Below, piece by piece: positions 10,901 to 20,623 of a stretch of DNA of 64,000 bases (position 1 is its first letter; the number at the start of each line of letters is the position of its first letter). The notes beneath the pieces are model-generated. The model did not search any database and was not told where the DNA came from. It worked only from the letters and a program-made list of their open reading frames with translations. The translations under genes and the position numbers were made by a program. Origin of the DNA: Paragordius varius (Eukaryota > Nematomorpha); assembly GCA_964247055.1 (NCBI GenBank), contig OZ176051.1, positions 8,928,001 to 8,992,000 on the forward strand, written 5' to 3'.

Positions 10901-12012
10901 AAGAATACTTCAAGAATTTAACATTTTTATAGATTTGGTAATAAGATATTTAAAATTAATTACTTATGTCAACATGTCCATTGCTTGTATCATTTGTTTT
11001 TTCACTTCCATTTGACAAATTGGTGGTTAAATTACTGGCAGAAACATTGTTTTCGACTGTGTCGTGATTGTCATCTGTCGTCCCATTTAAAATTTTGGTT
11101 AACATAACATATTCTTCGTCTGCAACAGGGTGAGTCGATTTATTTTGGCTACGTTTTCCTGTAAAATAATATATAAATGAAAATAACTTTGATGCTTTTT
11201 TAAAGACTTATATAAAATTAACCTAAAAATGGTATTTCTAGAATATGGTTATTCATTATGAATTTTTAACACAGAATAAAAATTTAAAATGTGCGTCCTT
11301 TAATCCAAAAAATTAAAATATGAAAGAAAAAAAAAGCTAAACATTACTTATAATTTTCAAGGAGTGGAAATAATAATCTATTTTATAGACACAAAATTTT
11401 TTGAAAAATATAAAAGTATAACTCAATATCACCTTATAACAATAGTTAAAATAACCTAAAAATTTATTATAATTTATTTAAATATTATCATTTATGTCCC
11501 TATACATGTTAAATGTAATGATAATTTTACGTAGATTAATCCTTAAAGTTTCCATAAATCAATTAGAAACTATAAGACTTATATTAACACCTATCATAAC
11601 TGGGGAATTGATTATATTATATTTAGGCAAAATGTACTGGAAGTAAACGGATATTCATTAAATAATTATGTTTAATGGTGTAATATAAATGCCAAAAATA
11701 ATAAAATTTTAACCTACCTATAGCATGATGGAAAGTGAAACCTTTTTGAATCAAAATTGGGATCCATTTAGTGTCACGTATCCCGACTTTGAACCAAACA
11801 GCTTTAGCCTTTTTACCTCCAGATAATCGGTTACTTTGCCAATCGTCAATACATCGATCAAGCAATTTACTAATATCATCGGGAGACATACATGGAAACG
11901 AAAATCGGCGAGTATCAAGTGTTATACAGTCATACGGATCCAAGAAATATTTAATTGATGGCATATCAGATTCTGAATTTTGTGAGGACGCTGATGATGA
12001 AGAAAGCAACAT
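7919..12012 (-). CDS. NUDT6: NUDT6-like Nudix hydrolase
   Basis: Nudix hydrolase of the NUDT6 family; its physiological substrate is not established. Exons, in gene order: 11718-12012, 10964-11158, 9657-9839, 8838-9040 and 7919-8179; phases 1,1,1,0 all agree, giving about 378 aa (human 316). The N-terminal domain is recognised by AVWFKVGIRDTKWIPILIQK and FTFHHA. Exon 2 encodes a longer, Asn/Ser/Thr-rich linker than in vertebrates. Exon 3 gives LPSYAFTTVGVSGIV and WKFPGGLSEPG. The full Nudix box, GLSEPGEEISDTAC then REVKEETGI, spans intron 3, with all catalytic Glu present. FRHNHTYLFGCSDLYFVC follows. The C-terminus is less conserved. The reading frame stays open upstream of 12012 to about 12120 without an ATG, so ATG 12012 is chosen; a 5' exon or trans-spliced leader is possible. 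A LINE fragment sits in intron 2. Confidence 0.93.
8690..8750. repeat. Short dispersed repeat shared with 30405-30465
   Basis: About 55 bp (CATCACTGTTAGCCCTGGGC, then TTAAAGCCTTCACAAGTC) resembles 30405-30465 (CATCACCAGACCTGGGAAAG, then TTAAAGCTTTCACAAGTC). This copy is in NUDT6 intron 4. Probably a scrap of a transposon or SINE; family unknown. Confidence 0.4.
9990..10895 (-). mobile_element. LINE fragment with PHD finger, in NUDT6 intron 2
   Basis: Second diverged copy of the PHD-finger LINE, same strand as NUDT6. Reading 10895 to 9990 it gives HGLKINIEKTKVMITGDEKR, then CSIC of the finger, then (10312-10656) MWVHKKCSNLKGKL and KCQSC. The tail follows with FTYLGNISNNNG and GVRPTLTYASET. 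Several stops and at least one frame change interrupt it. The RT core before YADD is missing. It supports the finger being part of the element rather than a chance fusion. Confidence 0.82.
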
Positions 12013-12033
12013 ACGGTTTTTACAAAGATATTT

Positions 12034-12073
12034 TTTATTGTTCGTACATAACAACCGAATATTGTTGGCTGCT
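12034..12073 (-). promoter_or_regulatory. MTRFR poly(A) signal and candidate NUDT6 3' splice acceptor
   Basis: On the minus strand an AATAAA (12034-12039) lies between the MTRFR stop (12098) and the NUDT6 ATG (12012). Slightly upstream, AAAAATTTAG (AG at 12072-12073) is a good 3' splice acceptor with no matching upstream donor in the same frame. This layout fits either independent promoters or a two-gene operon resolved by polyadenylation plus leader trans-splicing. Inference only. Confidence 0.35.
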
Positions 12074-12097
12074 AAATTTTTTGTTAGACGTTGCAAG

Positions 12098-12525
12098 TTA
12101 TACAGATTCTGGCGTTTTGATAGCTGTTTTAAAAGCTTCTAGCCTTTCTCTACGTTTAGAGCTTCTATTCGCAGACTTTATAAATTTGGAGTAGCTTTCT
12201 TTCTCCTTTTGCAATTTTATACTATTTTCGCCATTTAAAAATATATCAAGTTTTTCCTGTAAGAGATATTTTGCAAATTTACGGTTTTCACAAAGGGATC
12301 GATCTAATTGACACTATTTATTAAAAAACAAAAAACCTTTATCGAAACACCAGAAGGAATATGTGTGAGTGAGACACAATTTCGAGATTTATTAATTTTT
12401 TGACCACCCGGCCCTGTTCCTTTGATAAATTGTTCTTCAACGTCGGATTGCTTTAATGGTGGGTAAATATTACGGATCGTAGGGCGACTAGAAAATTTTT
12501 TAAAACAGTTAAAACACACATTCAT
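12098..12525 (-). CDS. MTRFR: MTRFR (C12orf65-like) mitochondrial peptide release factor homologue
   Basis: Codon-independent release-factor family protein of 134 aa (human 166), expected to rescue stalled mitochondrial ribosomes by hydrolysing peptidyl-tRNA. Exon 1 is 12337-12525 and exon 2 is 12098-12313, separated by a 23-nt GT-AG intron. Exon 1 carries [19 protein letters not shown] with the catalytic GGQ, then [11 protein letters not shown]. Splicing joins VSIK to [19 protein letters not shown], then [12 protein letters not shown], matching the human order closely. The C-terminus is Lys/Arg-rich ([17 protein letters not shown]), as expected for the ribosome-binding tail. The N-terminus ([15 protein letters not shown]) is basic and could start a mitochondrial presequence. 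NUDT6 follows on the same strand; only 85 nt separate this stop from its ATG. Confidence 0.94.
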
Positions 12526-13114
12526 TAAAACATTATTCTAGTTAAAGGCCCTTACACTTCATTATTTTTACTTTACCTTTAGGGGTAATTTACCCCTAAG
12601 TCAAATAACTACAGCTCCCTTTCAAAAGTGATTTAGGTTAAATTTTAAATATCAAGTTTTATTGTGACTTCGAAAATTTTAAAATTGGGACAGCGTCAAA
12701 GCACATTCCAAACGAGCTGATCTTAAAATAAAAAATAACAGGTTTTAGTTAAAAAAATGTAGCCTGAAAGTTCCGTAGGTTAATTTACATTTTTTATCCA
12801 TAATATATATGTATTTGCCTGTTGCATTAGCAATAAAAAAATTATATAAAAATGGCGGAAGTTTTATCTGAGGATTTTTTATATTTTTGATAATTTTTTG
12901 TATAATATCCGCCTAAGGCTAAAGAAAGTATATTTTTAAATTCGGCTCAATACCCTAAATACTTTTTAACATATCCAAACTTCGTATCACTCTGGAATAT
13001 CCACCCTAAAAGGTAATGGAATGTTTATTTAACAGATTGTAAGATTCTTTTTGTAAATTGATATTGTGTTAATAAATCATGGCAGACATTGATCACGATT
13101 CCAATAATTAATTC

Positions 13115-13160
<46 letters not shown>

Positions 13161-14186
13161 GAAATCTTGTGGGATAATTTTAGCCAAACATGTGGGTTTA
13201 AAAATAATTTGTGCGCCGAATGAGTTAATCAAATTAACGCCACTGATTTGCCCAATAAATAGGGTTGTTCATAAAACTATAAGTTTAAAAACTAGGCATA
13301 ACCTTATGTATTTTCAAATTTTATGATTTCTCTTATTTTCTTAGAATGCCATGAGCGTTGCAAATTTTTTAGATTAGTCAATTACCCGCCAATGTTAAAA
13401 TGAGGTTATTTGAAATATTGGTTATATAGGAGTATAGGCCCTTTTTAATAGTGTAGTAATTTATTGGGGCGAAGGTAGCGGCTATTTATCTTGGACTAAG
13501 TTTATCCCCATCATCCGAAAATTTACTCTTTTTAAACAAATGGTTTCTTTTTAAGTAATTTTCTGGAAAGGTAGTCCCATTCCGTTTCAAAAATATTTAT
13601 TTAATTAAAATGCGCTTGTGATCCACTTTAAATTATCTTATTAATTTCAAATAGGTTTGTGAAAATTCTTTAAAATTGTTTTTTGGAAAGCGGTACTATA
13701 AATAATACTAAATTCTAATGATATTTTTATTCATACCTCCAAAAATATTTTTACGAGGCCCCCCACACATCAGCAATAAGGTTTTATATGAATCCTGGCT
13801 TTCAACGATAACCATCTAGAAGTCGATTATTACAGCGACGCGCAAGGCACCGTTAATTAAAGAATTAAATTTGTTGAAAAAGATAATAATGTAATTCTTT
13901 AGGCCGAAATATTAAACTTTGTATGTTATATATAAATGATGAAATATATTAAAAAATCACAGTGGGATTGGTATGGTGCTATTTTGCGCTTTCGACTAAG
14001 AAAAATGTTTACGTGTTAGCAAAAAAATTATAATTTGCGGAATTTAGTGTTAATGATTTAGGCTAGTTAAGTGCCTCATTTTAAAAAAATTTTTACATCA
14101 TAAACTATTATATAGCAACATATTTATTTTCACTGTTTAACTAGATAGTCTAAAATCTCTTCTTATAAAATAAATTTGTTAAATAT
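12526..14186. other. Non-coding DNA with a long AT microsatellite
   Basis: No gene or recognised element. A (AT)n tract at about 13116-13160 is the main feature. The first few hundred bases should hold the MTRFR promoter, but no motif is identifiable. Confidence 0.4.
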
Positions 14187-14734
14187 TTCGATTTAAATTG
14201 GGGTATCCGAATACCCCAGACTAAATTTAAGTTAGGATTTTTAAAAAACTACTGAAGGAAAAGGTCCCATTTAAGTTTATGCTTCTAATTTAATAAAAAT
14301 TATATAAACATGTCAAAATATCCAAAAAAATTGTGTTTTGAAAAAAAAGTTCCATGTCAAACTACTTCGATGCCATTTTTATTTTACCAAATTTTTGCAA
14401 ATATCGTTTTAATTTAATTTTAAGGGTTATTTTATTATTACATCTAAAAATGATACAAATAGGAAAACCGGTTTATTTTGTATTATTTCTAATTTTACCA
14501 TTGCACACATGTCACGTTGACTAAATATATACCTTTCGGTTTTAGTTTAAAAAAAATAATATCAAGTATTTTTGAATAATTTTTTCATTTTGGTTTGTTG
14601 ATGTTATATAAGTGCAAAATTTTGCCAAAGTTTCGACTCCTTCTATACTTTTAAAATAATATTGTAAACAGGCCTGGGGTATTTACCTACCCCAATTTGA
14701 TTCGAAGGACTAAAATGAATGTGTTGTATCCAAG
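14187..14734 (-). repeat. MITE-like element, copy X1 (inverted relative to X2)
   Basis: Member of a roughly 550-bp family. Both ends carry a palindromic block of the type AAATTGGGGTA..TAAATACCCCAG, and one side extends outward with CTTGGATACAACACATT and TAGTCCTTCGATTC. This copy reads in the minus direction: the ATTTCGATTTAAATTGGGGT end is at 14187 and the TTGTATCCAAG end at 14734. No coding potential. The transposase family is unknown. Confidence 0.65.
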
Positions 14735-15081
14735 TAAAAAGTGTTATTGGAATTGCGAGATAATAATTTTGATATGCCAAAATATACCAGCAACAAAATT
14801 TAAGATATATGCTTTGTTAAAATTTTCAATGTTTAGAAATACTTTGAATTTATGGTATCTAAATACATAATGAAAAACACTAAGATATTATTAAAACACC
14901 CTTGATGATACATGTCCATCGTACAATTTAATTAAAATAATTTTTTCCCAAAATATTTTAATCTCCTTAGGAGATATAGCGTTCCTGAATCATAAATCAA
15001 ATTAAGGCAACAGATCCCAATAATAATAAGAAAAAAAATTGCTGTCAAAATATGATTTAATGCATTTAATAAAACTTAACA
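14735..15081. other. Spacer between inverted MITE-like copies
   Basis: About 350 bp of AT-rich DNA forming the loop between X1 and X2. Nothing recognised. Confidence 0.4.
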
Positions 15082-15655
15082 CTTGGATACAACACATTAA
15101 TATTAGTCCTTCGATTCAAATTGGGGTAGTTAAATACCCCAGGCCTTTTAAAATTAAATTCTTCAAAAAATATGGAAGGAATCGAAATTATGGCAAAATC
15201 ATGCACTTATATAACATTAATAAACCGAAATATATAAAAAAAAAATTCAAAAATATTTGATATTACATAAGCTAAAACCGAAAGGAAAAAATTTAGTCAA
15301 CCTGACATGCGTGAAATGGTAAAATTAAAAAATAATACAAAGTAAACAGCTTTTTCTATTTCTATCAATATTAGATGTAATTTAAATAAAAAATTAGCTT
15401 TGATTTTACCCTTAAAATTAAATGAACACGATATTTTGCAAAAAATTTGAATAAAAATGGCGTCGAAGTAGATTGACATCTAACTTTTTTTTTAAACAAA
15501 ATTTTATTTAAATATTTTGGCATATTTATATAATTTTTATTAGGATAGAAGCATAAATATAAATTGGGGCCGTTTCCTTCAGTAGTTTTTTGAAAATCCT
15601 AACTCAATTAGTCTGGGGTATTTAGGTACCCCAATTTGAATCGATATGTTAACCA
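15082..15655 (+). repeat. MITE-like element, copy X2
   Basis: Plus-direction copy of the family. It starts ACTTGGATACAACACATTAA, continues with the palindromic TTGGGGTAGTTAAATACCCC block, and ends with GTCTGGGGTATTTAGGTACC followed by AATTTGAATCGA. With X1 it makes a large imperfect inverted repeat with arms of about 550 bp. Confidence 0.68.
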
Positions 15656-16164
15656 TAATATTTTTTTACAGTAAAGCGGCAAAAATTTGAGATGTTTTTT
15701 TGGTCTTAAGAAACATATTCTTTACATACTTCTTGACATTACACCTAAGTTATTTATAGTGAAAGCGCAGAAAAATTCAAAAGGTTGTGATTTTTAAAAT
15801 TATATTTTTTTATTAAATTTTTTATTGTTTATAGTTATGTATCTTTAGAGTTTTAAATATTAACTGAGTGTTTATTTTAAATTCAGAATATCTATACCAC
15901 TGTCTAGAATTCTATGTTAATTAATATTTTATTAAATCAAAACATATTCGTGGTGAAGTATGTAACAAGACTTTCCAAATTACATTTTTAAAAAATATTG
16001 CAATGAGTTTGAAAATGACAGAAAACATATAAATTTGATTATCGCTCTGAAGTCAAACACCTCTAATAGTGTATAGATTTTAATTAAATGTGAGCACAAT
16101 AATGACATAATTCATTTTATTCTTCCAACAAACTAAACCCATATTATAAAATCAATCAAAACTT
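15656..16164. other. Non-coding DNA
   Basis: AT-rich, no recognised gene, RNA or element. Confidence 0.4.
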
Positions 16165-16172
16165 GTATATAT

Positions 16173-19109
16173 AAGGTGACCAGATTTTTTGAAGGAAAAA
16201 GCGGGACAAATCTGAGAAAGGGGAGGGGGTTATGAGGTGGGGTGTACAACCAAAAATTTTTATACAAAAAATAATTTATTGTAGTATTTATTTATTTTTG
16301 ACACAAATACATTATAAATATAAAAAAATATTTAATTCCTTGGTATATTTTTTATTTGGGTGAATGCGTTTTAGCACATTGTCATCATTTTATAAAATGT
16401 TGTAGAAGTCTTCACAAGAATTTGTCGAATTATATTTCACAGATAAAATGGTAAAGTTTCAACATTTAAATTTGATTTTCCCGATGTCCACATCTGATTA
16501 ATTGTGGAAAAAACGCGCTCAGTAGCAGCGTTGGTACCACGTAAAGATAATGCAAATTCTACAATTTTTAAAATATTGTATGGAACATAGTTTGTTTCAA
16601 AATGATGAAATATTTCTAACCATTTCTTTTCTACTGTTTTCTGTTGTCCATAATTTAAGTTTTTCTATTAATATATTTTATAACTAATGATATTTTAGAA
16701 GATATTTTCTTAAAGGTTACTTTTTGGGAATTTTTGGGAGATGCAGAAATGATTTTTGAACATCGCACCAATTATATTCTGGTTATAATGTTATCCAATG
16801 AAAATGATCAATTTCATTAAATTGCACTGTCCAGTCTTCCAATAATCTTTACAGTTTGTATAAAACATTTTTAATGTTACAGGATATCTAGGCGATTTAT
16901 TAAGCCTTGTTTTTCTAAATATTTATAATATTGCGGATGGTTACTGGTATAAAATTATTTTATAACCTTTCTTGACATTGGAATTTTAGGTTACTAACTT
17001 CATTGACTACTTCGATTGCCGAAGTTTTGTCACTTTCTATCAATTTAATAACATTTTGAAAGAGAGAAGCTTGATTATGTAGGAACTCTAACCATATTGA
17101 AGAATCACTTTCAAAAAACTTCTCCAAAGTTGTAGGACATTTGTCCTGTGATAAAAAAATAGGATTTTATAGTATCATTTTTTAAAATTCCTTCGATAGC
17201 TTGCAGAAGAGCAAACCAACGAGTTTTACAATATCCAAACTTTTTTTAATATTGAACTTCTGCATTTGCACAGAATTTCTTAAGCGTTTCAACGCGTACC
17301 GTGTATATAAAAATAGGAATATACCTTAACAATTACATTTTCCACATCTAGGGGTAACAAATCAGCAGCTGTTTGAATAGCGTTGTGTGTTTTATGCGCT
17401 ACACACCCAACGTCAATAAATGGATTAAGATTATCTGCTAATTACTGAAAATTATTTTTTGTTCCCTCCTTGCTTTTCCACTGAAGTTCGTATTGGTGTT
17501 GTCACCGCAATATGCGATGATTTTGTCTTTTAAATTATTTTTTCCTAGAATATTCATTATTGAAGTAAAATTATGTCGGAATTCGCACCGGGTAGAGAAA
17601 TAAAATTTAAAATTTTAATTTTACTCCGGTTTCTGGACCAAAATATTTTAACGTGGGAAATATTTTTGTTTCCTGATTTGATACATCAGAGTATGGCGAT
17701 ATGAAATTAATTTTTAGCAAATCTTTTTGTATTCAGAAAATGCATGTGGCGTAAGGACAATGCATACAATGGCTTCAGCCTTTGTACGGGCACGAATAAT
17801 ATGTGAGGTACAATCCATAGATCTAAAGGATGATTGTGATAAACGCGTGAAAAGATAAAACGCCTTGGGCTAGTGCCAAATCTCCAAAAGCGGTTTTACG
17901 ATAAAAATCGCTCATGTAAGATGATGCCACCATATCTAAACATTTTTTATGTTTCTGTGTTTCCATATGCTTTGTAATATCATGCTTATCGCTATGTGGT
18001 AGGGTGAACCCCTAACATAAAGCATTTAACAAATGATTCATTCTTCGTTTTTTTGATAAAAGGAAATTCTTTCATTAAATCATCGTTGAATTTACAATCT
18101 CTTTTTGTACTCATATTTTAAACTAATCTATATATTTATAAAAATGGAAAATGCTGGCTTTGTGATCTGGTACCGGAAAACCGGCAGACTCATTCAAATC
18201 GAAACTTCAAAAAAATATAATCATTAATGAATGCCCCAACAATAGCTTCGCCCTTTTTTTGAAATAGGCCCCCAGTTCGGGCCCACCCCGTGTGAAAAAC
18301 GGTATTTTTTGAAAACAGAAGTCCACAAAAATCGTGTCTTTGAGACAATTTTCTGGAAAACGTGTTGGACCATTCAATTTCAAATATGATTTTTGTTTAC
18401 TTATTTTCGATTGCGCCGAACATAGTCGTCTCGCTTTGAATTTAGGTCCTCTTTTTACCCGCTCCCTCCGTAAAATGCCATTTTTTTCAAAAAACAAAGT
18501 CCACAAAAATATTTTTTAAATCTATTTTTCGCCCTATTAAACAATATATTAATATGAATGCTCCGTTTTATAAATCCTATAAAATCATATCTATTAAATA
18601 ATGTTTCGAAATAATCCACATATGTGGATCATTTTATTGTCCCTTATTTCAAATAGCCCTCCACCCCCCCCCCCCCCCCCCCCCCCCCCCAGAAGTTTGA
18701 AGGACTTCCTCGGGATGCGCAGCAGCACGAGATTTACGCTAGTATTAATATATAAAAATATTATATTACCTTAATTTTCTGGAGTAAACGTATAAGCTAC
18801 CGATTTATGATATTAATTTGTCTTTTTGATAATGTTGGCAGTAGGATTAGGAAGCAAAGTGTATATTCATATGATATAAATTTGAAAAAAAATAAATATT
18901 TTTAATTTAAAAATAAAAAACTTTAATTTAAAATTGATACAGTTTGAAAAGATAACTAATGATAAAAAATTTAAACGGATAAAAAAAAAATTTTTATACA
19001 AAATTCTAATGTATTTAAAATTTTTTTTTTATAATCCTTAAAAAACGGGACTCAAAAACGCAGCGGGACGCGGGACAAAGTGTGAAAAAGCGGGACGTCT
19101 GGTCACCTT
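16173..19109 (-). mobile_element. hAT-family DNA transposon remnant (AAGGTGACCAGA ends), with Helitron inside
   Basis: Terminal inverted repeats are AAGGTGACCAGATTTTTT on the left and the complement of AAGGTGACCAGACGTCCCGC on the right, with imperfect GCGGGAC motifs just inside. Flanking 8-bp duplications GTATATAT (16165-16172) and GTGTATAT (19110-19117) differ at one base; 8 bp is the hAT hallmark. The minus strand holds a degenerate transposase. Readable pieces around 17000-17240 include RWFALLQAIEGILKND and a LEFLHNQASLFQ-like stretch, typical of hAT C-terminal regions. Many stops and frameshifts make it inactive. A Helitron (18127-18742) has inserted near the right end. Confidence 0.82.
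18127..18742 (+). mobile_element. Non-autonomous Helitron, copy 1 (inside the hAT)
   Basis: Begins TCTATATATTTATAAAAATG and ends CTAG, flanked by host A and T, the rolling-circle Helitron signature. A 3' subterminal hairpin is seen (GC-rich GCGCAGCAGC region in this copy; GCTGC/GCAGC in copies 2 and 3). An expanded run of about 27 C (18664-18690) precedes the AGAAGTTTGAAGGACTTC block. It is about 80% or more similar by eye to copy 2 through most of its length. No Rep/helicase gene. Confidence 0.82.
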
Positions 19110-19117
19110 GTGTATAT

Positions 19118-19907
19118 ACCATAGCAAGGTCAAAAATGTCATTGTTGTAATTATATAATTTAAAGAGAAACCAGTTTATATAACCAGAATATATTCGATT
19201 ATAAAAAGTAAATAACCAAAAATAATTATAAGTAGCCGCTGTTGTTTGTTAAAATTTCGCTCAAAAAAATATGAACCAGGATAAACTATTTAATAAATGG
19301 TCATTTAAAATTCATATGCGTTTATTTTAATAAGCTTTGAATTCTATAAAGTTAGGCAACTAAAAGCAAACATTAAATTAGTTGATAAATATTTCTAAAA
19401 TATTTGTAAAAATTTGTTTATGAAGCTTTTAAAATGTGAGAACTTGATAATTTTAATATCGGTGAAAAAGCCTGATTTTCATTGGTTCCTTTTTATGTTA
19501 AAATCCGTCCGGTACCTCAAACTAGAAATGAAGATTTATAAATTATCATGCTATAAAATAAAATAAGCTAAATTATTTGGAAAAGTTGCGAAGATATTAA
19601 AAAACATATGTACGCTATAGTAAATAACGGGTCAATCACATGTTTTCAAATCAAACGGTTAAGGAGCCAGCGTGTAAAGACAAATTTCTCACTTTAAAGG
19701 ATCTGCATATGAAAATTTTCACCAAAAATTTTAATATGCTTGCATTTCAACGCTTATTATTAATGATTAGATTAATTATCAATATGTTTCATTAACTATT
19801 CACTGTATCCATTTTATATAAATAAAAATATTTTAACAAAAACTCTCACCTCCTAAAAACCTAAAATAATTTTTTTCCTTTTATGCAACGTTTGCGTATT
19901 CTGAAAA
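19118..19907. other. Non-coding DNA
   Basis: AT-rich sequence between the hAT and Helitron copy 2. Nothing recognised. Confidence 0.4.
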
Positions 19908-20494
19908 TCTATATATTAATAAAAATGGAAAATCCTGGCTTTGTGATCTGACCGGAAAACCGGCAGACTCATTCAAATCGAAACTTCGAAAAAATATAAT
20001 CATTAATGAATGTCCCAACAATAGCTTCGCCCTTTTTTGAATTAGGCCCCCAGTTCGGGCCCACCCCGTGTAAAAAACGGGTTTTTATTTGAAAACAGAG
20101 ATCCACAAAAATCGGTCTTTGAGACAATTTTCCGGAGAACTTGTTGGACCATTCAATTTCAAATATGATTTTTGTTTAATTATTTTCGATTGCGCCGAAC
20201 ATAGTCGTCTCGCTTTTTTTATTTAGGCCCTCTTTTTACCCCCTCCCCCCGTAAAATGCCATTTTTTTCAAAAAACAAAGTCCACAAAAATAATTTATTG
20301 ATTCTATTTTTCGCCCAAGTAAACATATTAGTATGAATGCACCGTTTTGAAATTCCTATGAGATCATAGCTATTAAATAATGTTTCGAAATAATACACAT
20401 ATGTGGATCATTTTATTGTCCCTTTTTTTCAAATAGCTCCCCCCAGAAGTCCGAAGGACTTCCTCCGACTGCGTAGCAGCACGAGATTTACTAG
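19908..20494 (+). mobile_element. Non-autonomous Helitron, copy 2
   Basis: 587 bp. It starts TCTATATATTAATAAAAATG and ends ATTTACTAG, between host A and T. The hairpin CTGCGTAGCAG lies about 10-20 bases before the terminal CTAG, and a second palindrome GAAGTCCGAAGGACTTC lies upstream of it. It shares the internal CGAACATAGTCGTCTCGCTT block with the other copies. No coding capacity. Confidence 0.85.
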
Positions 20495-20623
20495 TTGGAT
20501 TATAAAATATCATTTTATTGCATAACAATTACACAGTGTCCACAAAAAAATATATATTTCTAAAGGAAAAGTATCAGGATTATCATGGTGCTTTTAGTTT
20601 AAGTCGTTACAGATGATTTATAC

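Noticed and set aside
12013-12120. Upstream extension of NUDT6 through a TTG codon at 12096
   Set aside because: The frame is open but has no ATG before 12012; 12094-12096 reads TTG. The region overlaps the MTRFR stop and its poly(A) signal, so it is not counted as coding.
15039-15479. Open frames at 15039-15260 and 15297-15479
   Set aside because: They lie inside MITE-like copy X2, and the equivalent frames are not kept in X1, X3 or X5.
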